Shown here: one piece after another, positions 46,316-57,862 of the stretch | Position numbering within the stretch: position 1 is the stretch's first letter | Layout: each line of letters begins with the position of its first letter | Source: Solicoccozyma terricola | Taxonomy: Eukaryota; Basidiomycota; Tremellomycetes; Filobasidiales; Piskurozymaceae | Assembly (NCBI GenBank): GCA_001600875.1 | Contig: BCLD01000013.1 | Location: forward strand, 720,166 to 780,826 | Length of the DNA: 60,661 bases | Reading direction: 5' to 3' | The notes under the pieces: model-generated | The model's database searches: none | What the model saw: only the letters and a program-made list of their open reading frames with translations | Told to the model about the DNA's origin: nothing | Position numbers and translations under genes: made by a program

Positions 46316-47836
46316 ATGCCTAACGAGGAAAAGTCTTTACATGGAGAATATCCTAAGCTGATTGATTGGGCTGCGCTGGGTCGACTGGAAACATACAAGA
46401 AGAAAATATGTTGGTCATTAAAGTCACACCACGAGCAAGTATTTGCGGCTGATGTCTTGTCAATTCCGCAGGGCACATCACCAGCTGTTTGGCTATGTCG
46501 TATGTGGTCTCATCCAGTGCTTGTTTTCACTCTCACACTCTCGGCTTATACTCCATCTCGCCACTTGTTCAGAGTTCTGCTAATCGTTGCCCTTGTCTAT
46601 CAGAAGAAATGTGAGGAAGTGCTCTTGCCGTGGGGGGCAAAGCTGAGGGAAACGGGATATGGGTGGTTGATCCCTGTCTTCGTGATCACCATTCTATCAA
46701 TTCCACCACTGTTTGGGAACGAGGTAAGAGCACAGCTCGTCAATGATGTGAGGGGGGCCAGGCTGAGGTTTGCTCCAAGGTTTAGATCATCATCTTCGTT
46801 GTGGGCCATATATGGGGAGTAGGATCTGGAGAGGCATTGATGAAGGCATTCAGTATTGTCATGGCGGGTACCATCCTGGGAGAAATTCTGTGTTTCTAGT
46901 GAGTCATATGACCCCCAGCTCCTATACCTGTATAAACCCCATATTTTGGTCGTCTTGCAGTCTTTTCAGGAGGCACTTTGCTGATTATGGCCGGAAAAAG
47001 ATCAAAAAGAATGAATTCACCGAGTGGTTTGTCTCTTTTTGTTACCTTGTCTCCAAAATCAGGATTTTGCACTGATAATTACAAAACCAACCAGTCTGGC
47101 CGAAGTCCTGGTAGACGGTGGTTGCACGATGTGTACCGTTTCGCGTTTCAGTTTGTTACCCACGTAAGGATTCAAGAGATGGTCTTTGGGGTTGGGGATA
47201 TTGAGAAGGCATGCTGAGATTCATCTGTTCGGTGGTAGCCACTTGACAACTTTAATCTATGGAGTGGTAGAGTTCGAGTTTTGGAAGTTTTTCCTTGCAC
47301 TGGTGGTCAGTTCTCCAAAGCAGGTGAGTGTAGCAAGGAACGGAGGGGACTTGGACCTACAGGAGGAAGGTGACCTTGGGAGCTGATGTCAGAGATATTC
47401 CATGGGGATGATAGCTGGGCAATGTGTATCGTAAGTCTTGCGACATCTTCAGGGGTTGTCAGATCGGTTTGGCTGATATCATTTCAATTCAAAACAGTTG
47501 GAGGTGAGATCCCCAACGTGGTGGACAAATGGTCTCCCCTTGTTGTTGCAGAGTCTATTGACCTTTGTTTGACCCATAACGCTTCACAGTGCTGGCTGCA
47601 GAGACCGCAGGACGGAAATCTTCCACTAAATCCAAACTCTGGAACTATGGAATCATTGTAGGATCTGTTGTGATCACCGCCGGTATAGCTTGGTGGATAT
47701 ACAAGAAGATGACGACAGTCCATAAGGGAAGAAAGTAAGTGGACGGCTGGTAGTGCCGGACAAGACATGATGTGAGGTCTGATGTGAAAGCGGCACTCGC
47801 AGGGAAGAATGGGAAGGTCCCATTACCATTTCTTAA
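46316..47836 (+). CDS. Diverged tandem paralogue of TVP38
   Basis: A second VTT-domain protein in direct orientation after TVP38, with a much shorter N-terminus (MPNEEKSLHGEYPKLIDWAA). PKLIDWAAL corresponds to PKLVDWNAM in the first copy. Shared blocks are TILSIPPLFGNE, MKAFSIVMAGTILGE, LFRRHFADYGRKKIKKNEFT, VDGGCTMCTVSRFSLLPTHL and LALVVSSPKQLGNVY, and a late helix IIVGSVVITAGIAWWIYKKM. The intron that isolates the 13-nt microexon in TVP38 is absent here, so LPTHLTT is continuous after the preceding intron. The stop is taken at 47836 after a final intron (strong GTAAGT donor at 47735); without that splice the protein would end at 47738. All visible exons stay open, so I see no sign of a pseudogene, but function is unknown. 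Confidence 0.72.
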
Positions 47837-47985
47837 CGATTGTGATTGCAATCCGTCGAAGGTCGCTCACGTGTGAAGCTGGAACGAGAACGATGTCGAT
47901 GTCGTCGTGTATCACCACCCTGCCTTTCATGTATCTCAATCTCTATCACATAGATTGTTGTATATCTTCTGCTGCACCTCGCTAC

Positions 47986-49537
47986 ATGCTCAGCTCCAAA
48001 TACTCCAACCTCCCTGATATCGTAAGTCCCGCACCCCAGCGCAACACACCCACCTCCCTCCCTCACTGACATCTGACATCCATCATTGGGTAAAAAGGAC
48101 ACGGCAGCGGACGTGTACGAGTCTGAAGATGTACCGTTCGCTCTAGGAGCAGAGGTGATCCACACTCCACCCTCACTCTCTCTCTCCCACCCTACACGGC
48201 AATACTGACTACCGAATCCTATCCTACTAGGTGGATGCCTATGCAGAAGACGTCGACTTATTCCCTATCGCGTCCACGTCCAAATCCCAGTCGACCGATC
48301 CTCCAGGGACAGGTATCGATCAGTCTCATCTACCCAACAGAGACGTCGTTGTCGGAGTATACGGGAAGGGCGGGGGAAAGAAGGGATGTGAGTGCAAGGA
48401 GTCTCCGTTTCGGGAGACGAGCAGAATGACCATTAATGTACCAAACGAACCGAACCCCCCCCCCCCCCCCCGGGCTTTTCCAACAGCTTCTTACACCTAT
48501 CGACCACCACGTATTCGTATCCCTCGTCTTCATCGGGCTTTACAACAACTCGATGATGATTCCTCATCTGATGAATCACTGGAAACGCCTCAAGCTAGAC
48601 TTCGACGATTGAAGTTTGAGATGGATGAATTGGAGAGGGATTTAAAGTCTTCGAGAGATGATGAAGAGAAGTTGGATTCAGAAGGGTTGATGAAGCAATT
48701 AGAAGTGTTGAAGAGTGGGATGGGAGGTTTAGAGGTTGAGGTTGAACAAAATAAAGAAAGAGAAATCGATAGGAGTGGAGAATTGATGAGGAAGTTGGAA
48801 GGTGTTGGGATTAGGAAGGAGAATGAGGAGTTGAACAACGTGGGACAGGTAGAGCATGTGGACGTGAAATCGGACAATGTAGATGATTTGGATAAGAGGT
48901 TGGCGATGTTGGAGAATGTGATTGGAGCTGGTGGAGTATTTGATGAGGTGAGATCGGGTCTGTCTTCCCGCACTACAATCGCAAGCTCACACTCCCCACC
49001 CCATGTTTACTCATCCAGGTTCACAGCCATCAGCCTATCATACCCACCCTCACCAAGCTTGAACAACTGATCTCCATCCTTTCCCAACCTCGACAACTCG
49101 ATACAATCTCTCGTCGTATCAAGCTACTCCTTGCAGATTTGGATAAAGCAGCAGCAGCATCACAAGCAGCTGCGAAGCGAGGTCAAACTGGTGGTGGTGA
49201 AAAAGTAAAGAGCGTACTTGAACTCGGGGAGAAGGAAAAGATCGACGCTCTGTTCGCATTGGTAGGAAGGATCGATCCTATTCTACCAGTGGTTTCTCCG
49301 CTCTTGTTGAGATTGAGATCATTATCGACGTTACATGCATCAGCCGCAGGTTTCGATACGATGTTACGACAATTAGAGAGTAAAATGGATGGATTAGATG
49401 ATGGAGACGTGGAGGAGGTGATTAAGAGGGTGGGAGATGGTTTGAAAACCCAGAGCGAAGCTGTGAAAGCAAATTGGAGCAGTCTGGAAGAGAGGTTGGA
49501 TGATGTGGAAAGGAGGTTGAAAGACGTTCACGGATGA
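47986..49537 (+). CDS. DCTN2: Dynactin subunit 2 (dynamitin, p50)
   Basis: The shoulder subunit that holds the dynactin complex together. The N-terminus MLSSKYSNLPDI, joined by splicing to DTAADVYESEDV, is the conserved KYxxLPxID...DVYETxD motif. The middle has SYTYRPPRIRIPRLHRALQQ and a long coiled-coil region (RLRRLKFEMDELERDLKSSR onward, then heptad-like segments to DDLDKRLAMLENVIG). The C-terminal half contains HQPIIPTLTKLEQLISILSQ, LDTISRRIKLLLADLDKAAA, and RIDPILPVVSPLLLRLRSLS, and ends with ERLDDVERRLKDVHG. The product length is near the family's about 400 residues. One intron before the SYTYRP exon has a 17-nt C run. Confidence 0.88.
48455..48471. repeat. Poly-C tract, 17 nt
   Basis: Intronic to the dynamitin gene, 15 nt upstream of the acceptor TTCCAACAG (ends 48486). 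Confidence 0.95.
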
Positions 49538-49657
49538 TGTGCGGCTAGAATTACGATGATTTTCTCTTTTACTTTTGATGACATGAATGACCTGTGATGC
49601 GTTATACAACGATTTCCTCCTGATAAATGCTTACAACCGTCCGGGAGCCATGTTCTA

Positions 49658-50789
49658 TCATGGTAATACTTTCCTGATATCCTCAACACCTCCTATCAAA
49701 TCCAATCCTGTGACAGGACATTTCCCATTCGCTTTGACGGCGTCGTATAAACAGAGGTAGCATCCCACGTATCCGGTAGACAAGAGCGAAGGATTAGCCC
49801 AGGGTTGTGAACAGATCGGACAAATACCGTATCCAATCGTTGATACAGTTGGAGTAGCAGGGGGAGCAGATGATACCGATGACGCCTTATCCGAGCCCGC
49901 ATCCGAGTCCGAGTCAGAGTCCGAGCCCGAGTCCGAGCCTTCATCCGAATCAATACCATCATCGCCGTCTGCTTTAGCCACTTCTGGTTCAATCACAATC
50001 CTCCTCGCATTCAAAGCAGTACCACCTTCTTCCATCGGCAAAATCATTTTCGGTGGTCCGATCCTGCCCAGTCCTTTACTACCCCCTCCACCTGTTCTTC
50101 TACTACCACTGATCGCATTCCTCGGTGATGAAGGTGAATACCACCATTGTAGGAATTTTAAACTGAGTAGCGAGATGGGAAGGGAGTTGTGGATGGCTGA
50201 GCGGAGGAGAGATCGGATGGTGGAGAGAATTGAGAGTAGGACCCGGAGAGGCAAAGAGCGACTGTAAGGAGTGGTGGATGATGGTATGGTGGGTGGCTGT
50301 TCCACCGATATGGAGTCAGTACACATAGCTCTGACTCGTTTCAAGAAAACAAAAAGGAAAAGAAAGAACTTACGGCAACATCTCCAGCGTCACGTTCAAC
50401 GACAACGCCTACGATTTTCTCCCATGGTCTTCTCCAGCTTGTTCTCTCAAAAGCATAGCTCAAATCCCAATAAAGCATCCACACATCGAACGAAAGAGAT
50501 AGGAAGGGATAGAGCCTGAGATATGTCGATCGAAGAAGAGAGGTGGTGTAATAGCGCTAAGGAAGCGGAGCTCAGCGGTTGTGAGGAGAGGAGATGCGAG
50601 TCCTAATGAACTTACTGGTGTATCGGGAGGTACATCGTCGTCCCTTCTCGTTGCGAGCTCAGGATCGACTCCACCTCCAAGACTCTCAAACAGTGCATGG
50701 GCTTTAGAGCGAACATAAGGAATTCCAACCTATTCGAGGGATGTTAGGCCTGGCATTTATTTGTGCGTAGCAGATGGAAGAAGAGGGGT

Positions 50790-50849
<60 letters not shown>

Positions 50850-51437
50850 GATCTCACCAAAAACCCAAGATACAACCATCTTTGTCGTCGATTCAAACGA
50901 TTTGAAGCGTCGGAGCTTCCTGGATCTCTGAGAAGATCTCGTCGAGGAGTTGGGACGGCAGGGACGGGTTGAAGACGGAGGTTGTAGAAGTGGTCAGAGA
51001 ATGATGCGTCTGTGATGTGTGTGTGGGTGGTACCGTTTCCGTGTTCAAGTCACAAGAATGAGAGTTCTATCAAGAGCGGGAAAGAAGGACGAGAATGCAA
51101 CGCACTGTATTTGAGCAAGTGATGCCGTTCTACCAATAGAAGGATGGCAGCATACACCTCTTCATGTCGGTTAACCAGCCGCAATAGATGTCGCGGATAT
51201 CTCTGGGCAAAGTACTGCAGCGGTGTAGAGTAGACTCGTCAGTATCGTTGTCATACTGCTAATGACACACATGGTAAGAGAGGGCCGTCGTCGACGCACA
51301 GCTAGCACGTATCTGAATGCCGGCTGGACGAGATCCCTAAGTTCATCCGCGGCTAGTAGTTCATAGATCGATGGCCTTGAAGGACCGTAACTGAGACTGC
51401 CTGCCAGCGGGACATGGTCGAGGAGCGGGTCAGCCAT
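49658..51437 (-). CDS. PEX12: Peroxisome assembly protein 12 (RING-type E3 component)
   Basis: PEX12, with PEX2 and PEX10, forms the peroxisomal ubiquitin ligase and retrotranslocation channel for the import receptor PEX5. The first exon gives MADPLLDHVPLAGSLSYGPS and RPSIYELLAADELRDLVQPA, the conserved PS-[IF]-[FY]-E-[LV] start. Other exons show ASFSDHFYNLRL and the membrane region, then LKFLQWWYSPSS. The C-terminal exon carries CPICSQPWANPSLLSTGYVG and CYLCLYDAVKANGKCPVTG, a RING with fewer zinc ligands, as is usual for PEX12. A 20-30 residue stretch rich in alternating S and D (DSGSDSDSDSDAGSD) is inserted between the membrane part and the RING. One intron contains a 59-nt C run in sense. 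Confidence 0.9.
50790..50848. repeat. Poly-G tract, 59 nt (poly-C in sense)
   Basis: Intronic to the minus-strand PEX12 gene, followed in sense by a CT-rich stretch and an acceptor near 50730. Confidence 0.95.
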
Positions 51438-51456
51438 GGGGATGGTACTGAGGTGG

Positions 51457-51482
51457 TGCTGCTGCTGCTGCTGCTGCTGCTG
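51457..51482. repeat. (CTG)n trinucleotide repeat, about eight units
   Basis: A GCT/CTG run about 20 nt upstream of the PEX12 start codon on the minus strand (CAG in sense), so probably in its 5' leader. Confidence 0.85.
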
Positions 51483-51767
51483 ATGCGAACAAACGATGGG
51501 GGACGATGTTGGTTCGAGTTGCCGGTGATCGCCTAACCGACGTGGCCCGCGTGAGAAATATGGTCAGCTGGATGGTTGGATGACATTCTACGCAGAAATC
51601 GATGGTGAGCGGCGTCCCCACAGCAACATCACCATCTAATGGGCCACCTGGAGCATGGTGGGGATATTGTTGGGTCCCGGTAGCATGCGCCAATAGGAAA
51701 CAACTCTCTGAAAGAACGACCAAGCAACGACCTCCCAAGCCCCCGAGCCAGGCCAACATCCAACACC

Positions 51768-53120
51768 ATGGACGTCGAGCAAGAGTCTCTGCAGCCGCAT
51801 GCTGGTTCATCCCAGTCCGACGTGGAGATGCAACCCGTCTACTGGAAGGATAGTGTAGACGAGGAGCTGAGAGCTGCTGTCATGAGTGGTGCCGGGAGGG
51901 AATCCAGAGGTGCGCTTTATGCCAGCTCCTCTAGATGGTCGTTGTACTATCCTAATCAGTCACCCTCGCAATCCACAGAACCACAACTACCTCCCACTCA
52001 GACCACTCGCTCATCACGTCTGCTACTCGAATCGCCTATCACCCGACGACCTCGTCGTTCCGTCCTCTCATCACACCCGTACTCGCCTTCTCAATCCACT
52101 ACAACCAGACGACCCCGAAGAATGAGATCGTTACCGCAACCGGTGCAAAGTGGAGTGGCTACGATTGAAGGTGGTGACGTTCCCGGTCCGAGTCGATCAA
52201 AGTCTGAGCCGGAAAGTCTACATATGGCCGGCAAACAACCTCAAAGCAGCGTTGACGGAGATAGGTTGGATCGATTGATATATCAAGTTGAAGCCAAATT
52301 ACAAGAGCAACAACTAGGTGGATGTGGGATATCGAGTCAGAGGGTTATTCAGAGTGGGAAAAACAGTCAATCGACACCACTAAACACCGCGCAGAAGCGT
52401 GGTGACATTGTCAAACCCACGATTGCACAAACATCCGCTCGCCGAGAAACTACAATCATCGCATCTCCCGCAATCACACCATCTCGCGTTCTTCGAGACC
52501 GAACGAAACAGGAATCACCGATAATACATCAAACGTCGTTGAAAGTAACAAAACCATTGTTGGATCAAAAAATGGTGATGAGAGGGCCACCGAGGGAGAT
52601 AGCTTTGAATATTCGCAGCGACAGGGAAAGAAGGCCGAACGACTTGGCTAAGAAGAGTACGATGAAACCCGCATCGGATAAGGTCGTAGCAGCGTTGCCG
52701 ACACCAAGCAGAAACCCGCCGCGACAAACATCCAATCCGAAACCTGAAAACCCGACATTGGCCATCACGTCTCGAAACGAAAACATGAAAGCAGGACCGT
52801 TACTTGCAACAAACAGTTCTCGGGAAAATGTCCGTAAACGAGATCAGGCGGTCGCACTCACCCCACAAGGACTTCGATTGGGTGTCAAGGCTACGGCTCA
52901 GGGTGTAGGTTCGCAAGCAAAGCGACCTCACACTTTTAAAACACCATTCCTCAACCAGCCTCAAACCCCTGTCAAAATGACTGTGGAACCAAGAAATGCA
53001 GCACCTGACGTGGAGATGGGTGGATCAGGAAATGAAAGCTTTGATTCGATCGATATGGATGCCATGTTTTTAGACGGGGGAGAAGAGGTAGAGGCGTTGT
53101 TGAGAGCATACGACGGTTGA
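51768..53120 (+). CDS. Intronless 450-residue disordered protein of unknown function
   Basis: A single exon starting MDVEQESLQPHAGSSQSDVE in good context (ACACCATGGAC). The product is low in hydrophobics and rich in S, T, P, Q and basic residues. Visible features are a tract TTRSSRLLLESPITRRPRRS, a possible helix DRLDRLIYQVEAKLQEQQLG (about residues 164-183), many TP/SP sites, a conserved-looking patch KRPHTFKTPFLNQPQTPVKM, and an acidic C-terminus SIDMDAMFLDGGEEVEALLR that could form an amphipathic helix. The F-K-T-P-F patch superficially recalls short recombinase-binding motifs of DNA repair proteins, but that is only a resemblance. I do not recognise the family. It is divergent from PEX12 (about 330 bp between starts), so they may share a promoter. 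Confidence 0.75.
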   Translation: MDVEQESLQPHAGSSQSDVEMQPVYWKDSVDEELRAAVMSGAGRESRGALYASSSRWSLYYPNQSPSQSTEPQLPPTQTTRSSRLLLESPITRRPRRSVLSSHPYSPSQSTTTRRPRRMRSLPQPVQSGVATIEGGDVPGPSRSKSEPESLHMAGKQPQSSVDGDRLDRLIYQVEAKLQEQQLGGCGISSQRVIQSGKNSQSTPLNTAQKRGDIVKPTIAQTSARRETTIIASPAITPSRVLRDRTKQESPIIHQTSLKVTKPLLDQKMVMRGPPREIALNIRSDRERRPNDLAKKSTMKPASDKVVAALPTPSRNPPRQTSNPKPENPTLAITSRNENMKAGPLLATNSSRENVRKRDQAVALTPQGLRLGVKATAQGVGSQAKRPHTFKTPFLNQPQTPVKMTVEPRNAAPDVEMGGSGNESFDSIDMDAMFLDGGEEVEALLRAYDG

Positions 53121-53278
53121 TTGTGTCCATTTTCTTTTCTTTGCATTTAACGATTTCAAACAGTCTCAGTTACGCCCCCCATCACCATCACCATCATCAT
53201 CATGTCACTAATTATGTCACCGACGCCCTTGCGTTGCGCTTGTAACATGCGTCGTAAATGCAATGCTCTTCATACATA

Positions 53279-56027
53279 TCATGATGATTTGCCTGCCGGC
53301 AACACTTTTACGAGACCTCGAACGGCTGGGGGGAGCTTCTCCGCTTCGGCCGAGGTCATCGGACGCAGCTCGTGGACAGGTACATTCTTGACCAGTGCAA
53401 GCTGTTTAAGCAAAAGTGAGCGAGTGCTTTCCAGGTGTGGCTAGTGTCATCGTACGCACCAGATCCAATCGCAACTTCTTCATCTTCTCGTCCTCGTCCG
53501 CGCCTACCTCCACCTTTGCTTCCCTCCTTTTCGAAGCGTCCACGATCTGCTGACCTGCTTTAAACAAAGACGACTGAAACCAGGCGGCTCGAGCAGCCCC
53601 TGCACCGGGTCCAGGGCCAGTACCGACGCTGAAATCCGAAGAGCTGTGCAGGAGACAGGCAAGATCGACGCCGGGTCCTCGGGCAGAAGAAGATCGTAGC
53701 TCGTTGAGAATAGGAAGTCGCTTACGGGCGGCGTTCACCATGCCCTGTATGTCGTTGTCATCGGATGTACCAGCAATGGCTCGACCAGCCTCCGCGACAA
53801 GACCTCGCAGGTCGTCGTTGATAAATCCACCGCGCCATGTTGTGCGAACGTATTCTGACAGTGACGGTGGAGCGTCTATCGTGACATCACGCTTGTCGAC
53901 TTTGTTTGTCTCGACCGCCTGAACAGTCGTCTCTGCTCCCCTAATGAACGCATCGATGGAGCGTAGATACGCCTCATTGGCAAGATCAGCTCCCATGGTC
54001 ACTGTCCTAACAGCTTGCCAAGCTGGATCGCGACGGGCTCCAGCGATCTCCTTGCGCGGATCTGTGAGTCGTAATTCCTGGTTGATACCCCAGTCGAGAT
54101 GTCCGGCTGTGCGAGTCGGAATAGCTGGAGGTTCTTCTTCCGTCTGGCCGAGGAGTACAGGTGTCGGCTGCCAGACCTCCTCCGCACGCATCACAGGATC
54201 GTCCCAGTTTATGACAGACGGCTTCTCGACTTTCTCCGTTCGGAATCCGACACCGAGTAGCTCAGTGGCATCGTCTGCCTCACCAAGATTACGATCACCT
54301 TCAACATACCACTCTCTCCACTGACCATCCCACTTTTCGCGACTTCGAATCTCCTTTTTCGTGCGTTGTCTCTTCCCACCCGTAGCAAAGTATCCCACCG
54401 CTCGAGCTGGGTCTGAATTGCTCGGATACTCAAGCATGGCTTCGGGAATCAAGCTTTTGGGTGGAATCGGAGGTCTAGCTTGCTGCAACAACGAAGGACT
54501 GACGGATCTCAAGTCCGGCGTTATCCCGGGAGTAGGAGCAACCGTTGATCCTCGGACGGGAGAAGGCGAGGGTGATCTAACGACATGGCGATGTCGCTCA
54601 ATCAATTTCTCAGCGAGCGCTTGCACGACTTCCCCTTCGCGAGTAGGAAACGTGTCTGGTCCGTTAAAGGTGCGACAAGCTTCGACCATGCGGGAGATGT
54701 CGGCCTACTCGGGAGGTCGGTTATCAGTCAAGAGTGTTGGAGATGACTCTGCACAGTCATCCAACAGCTCACCTCGAACTCTTCCAAATTTTTGTACTCC
54801 TTATCGTCCACCTTTCTCTCCATTGTACCCAAATCCATCGCTTTATCCTGCCCACCAATTGCCTCCCAATACCCTGGGTAGTCCTCCTCAGAGACCGGAT
54901 CGAGGAAGAGACCATACTGTACGTCAACAGCATCAGGAAACCTTTTATCAACAAAAACATAATCGCGATCCTAAACTCACCTGGTCTTTACGCTTCAAAT
55001 CCGTCAGAATCCTCTTCAACACCTCCCTAAACGGTCTCTTGACACGAAGATAAGGACGACCTCGACCACCACGTTGAGCGTACGCACCGGTCCATTCAGT
55101 TTGGGGCGTGGAAGTTCCCGATGGGGTAGAGTCATGTGGCGATGGAGCAGATGAATCGATAGGGTTAGGAGAGGGAGAATCGTCGGATTCAAGCTTGACG
55201 GAGGAAGGTTCAGGTGGGACTCTCGTTTCTGATTGAAGGTATCGTGGAATTGCGGAAGGTGGTTGCGGGACCTCGGACGAGGATCTGGTCTCTCCTCCGT
55301 CGACAACGTGCACGGTTCTCACATCCTCCAAGTCGTACTTGACAATGTCTTGGTTCGACATCGAAACGTCTTCCTCCGGCGTTGCCGGGGTAGGTACGAC
55401 CTCTTCTGCCAAAGGATGAGTAGCTCTACTCCTCGATGGGAAGGATTTAATAACTCTGCCTTTCTTCGAAGGTGTTTCGTCGTATCCATCACCATCGTTT
55501 TGCGGTTTAGGTGTTGGTGTGGAACTCGACGTAGCTGGAGAAGCGGCGGTTGAGCTATTGGGAGTGGGGAATGGTGATGCGAGCGTTGGTGCTTTGAGTT
55601 TGATTTTCGAGACGTGGGATTTCCGAGGCACTGGTGTGGAAGTGGACTCTGTTGGGGTGGTAGTAGGAGTAGAAGAGGATAATTTGAGCTTGAGAGTTGG
55701 TTTCTTTAAGATGGGGGTTTCCATTGCTGATGTGGGCGTGGCAGGATGGGGTCTGACATTGAGCTTGAGTTTCCGACCGACATTAGGGGTCAATGGCGTG
55801 TCGTCTGTTTCGCCAGCGGGATCCTCTACTTGTCGTGATCGTTTGCGACCTGTCTGTCCTGGCGTGGTTGGTTCGGTACGCGGGACGTTCAGCTTGAGGG
55901 TGAGCTTTGGAGGACCATCGGTTTCCTGAGCCGATGGTTGTTCCAGATCAGAAGGGTAGTCGTCGAATGCAGACTCCTCATCATGGTCTGATGATGACAC
56001 GGAAGACTGCGATGACTGCGATGACAT
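53279..56027 (-). CDS. Bromodomain protein related to BRD7/BRD9
   Basis: A nuclear acetyl-lysine reader. A long disordered N-terminus (MSSQSSQSSVSSSDHDEESA onward) contains repeated LTLKLNV/LKLNVR/LKLKLSS motifs. The bromodomain follows: RPFREVLKRILTDLKRKDQ, then YGLFLDPVSEEDYPGYWEAI, DKAMDLGTMERKVDDKEYKN, and MVEACRTFNGPDTFPTREGE. The acetyl-lysine-binding asparagine is the N of FNGPDT. Order and spacing are closest to the BRD7/BRD9 class, whose members sit in SWI/SNF-type remodelling complexes. The C-terminal half is a long helical/disordered region, and the final exon gives LALVKNVPVHELRPMTSAEA, ending VLPAGKSS at 53279. If the last donor were not used the protein would end at 53406; I prefer the spliced form because its product stays protein-like. 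Confidence 0.8.
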
Positions 56028-56508
56028 TGTCGACGGGTGCTCAAGCGAGGCAAGGGTCGACGTTGTTGAGCGAAAACAAGTAGATGGGTTTCAACATCAA
56101 CCCCCCCTTGGTCATGGAAGATACACAGGCAACATTGGATCACGTGATGCAGACAATCCAGGTCGTAAAAGTGCATCGATGGTAAACATAAAACTCTCCC
56201 CCTCCCGAAACGTCCAGCTAAACCATCCCCTAGTCCTACTCCCATCATCCATCCGAGGTCAACAGCAGTCCCGACCCAATGCAGAGAGTACAAAGAGTCG
56301 ACTAAAAACCAAGTTGAAAGAAAAGAAAAAGAAGAGAAAAGAAAAAGGTTGAAAAGAATTTCGCCGTTGTGAATTTTTCCCGGTTCTTGTCTTGTCAACC
56401 AAAGACCTCTCGGATATGATCATGACAAAATGTCGCTAGGTTTTTTTGATTTGATTTTTCGGTCTTGACGGACGGACGGGGGAGGAAGAGTCACGGTTTA
56501 CACATCGC

Positions 56509-57388
56509 TCACTCCTGCTGGATTGGGAACTCGAACTTGACGTCCTTGCCGGTGAGGTTCTTGTAAACCGACGAGAAGGTGTCAAGCTTGTACTCGAGCA
56601 GGTTGGCATCCTTGGAATCGAGGTAACTGTGATGCCGGAGGTCGGGGGAAAGAAGAAGAGAAAAAAAACACGAAACAATCAGACACCAACTTCGAACGAC
56701 GACATGACGAATTCCCCACTTCTCATCTGATACTCACGCCCTGATCAATTTTCCACCATCAGTAGCCACCCTTGTCCTCTTGCCAACGATCTCAGATGGG
56801 AACACCAAGTCCTCGAGGATCTTCTCGTGGACGGCGGTGAGGGTACGCGAACGTGGTCTCTTTTGTCCGATCTTGGTGTGTCGGGATGGTTTTGGGAGCA
56901 TTCGTCGTTGAGCGAGGAAGACGACGTATCGGTCGGAAAGCTTCTTCTCGAGCTCACGGGTGAGCCTGAGCGAAGACGATGTGGGAAGCGAGACGAGATG
57001 AATGAGAGGGGAGGAAAGATAAAAGGTTATGGACGGGGGAAGGGAAATCGATTGAAAGAACAAGCAAGGTGAAGGAAATAATGATATGAAAACCGTCAGC
57101 CACCTACATCACTCACGACTCGTAACCCCACCCCTAAACTCACCTCTGTTGAACCTTGTGGAACGCCTTCAACATTGGAACCGGGACGAAGATGACGATT
57201 GCCTTCTTTCCACCCTTAACATCTACCTCCTTGGCAGCGGAGATCTGGAGGATTTGAAGCTCGGACTTGAGTTCTGGGACATTGGACTCAAGGTCGAGGA
57301 TGGCTTGCGCTACGGTTTGCTCAATCTCGGTAGGGGGAGTGGTTGGCGCATTGGCGGTTCGGACGATTTTGGTGGTGTAGGAAGCCAT
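56509..57388 (-). CDS. RPS7: 40S ribosomal protein S7 (eS7)
   Basis: A structural protein of the small ribosomal subunit. The start gives [20 protein letters not shown] and continues [60 protein letters not shown], then [40 protein letters not shown] and [20 protein letters not shown]. The last exon is [20 protein letters not shown], ending KFEFPIQQE. The total is about 195 residues, the usual eS7 length. The gene has at least two introns, one about 180 nt long. The upstream region carries three copies of an inverted-repeat element described separately. Confidence 0.95.
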
Positions 57389-57586
57389 GGTTGAAAGAGC
57401 TGGAGGGGGGATGGATAGATGAAGGGAAAAAAAAGAACGGGGTATCATGGAAAGGGAAAAGTCAGTATGAGGGGTGGGGGAATGAGGGTATACCTTGTAC
57501 AAGATGAAAATATTTGGGCTTCGGCGCTTGTTCATTCCTGCTGGTTGTGTGAACAACGTCCGGACAAGGACGAAGATAGTGGAAAG

Positions 57587-57622
57587 GGAGGTTGGTCCTT
57601 TAAAAAGGACCTCCGTCTACCT
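57587..57622. promoter_or_regulatory. Inverted-repeat element copy 1 upstream of RPS7
   Basis: GGAGGT (57587-57592) and ACCTCC (57609-57614), with an inner perfect 8-bp pair GGTCCTTT / AAAGGACC (57594-57601 / 57604-57611), followed by GTCTACC. It lies about 200 bp upstream of the RPS7 start. Confidence 0.7.
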
Positions 57623-57725
57623 CACGACAATCTCCGTACCGTTGCCCAAGACACTGTCACACGCCTCGACGAGAAAAAAATCCCCGGCAACCCAGAACAA
57701 TGGAACGAATCGGAGTAACAACACG

Positions 57726-57757
57726 GGAGGTGGTCTTGAAAAAGACCTCCGTCAACC
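57726..57757. promoter_or_regulatory. Inverted-repeat element copy 2 upstream of RPS7
   Basis: GGAGGT (57726-57731) and ACCTCC (57745-57750) flanking a GGTCTT/AAGACC pair, followed by GTCAACC. It lies about 340 bp upstream of RPS7. Confidence 0.7.
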
Positions 57758-57862
57758 ATGCTATCCGACCGTCCCATCGTCCTCTCGTTTCGTTCAGTTC
57801 CCAGACCTCCAAACCCGTCCCATCTTATCTCTCTATCCACCCTACCCAAAAACGAGACCAAA

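Noticed and set aside
55519..55929. Plus-strand frame of 136 codons opposite the bromodomain gene
   Set aside because: It is antisense to a well-supported disordered coding exon; the open state follows from that exon's composition.
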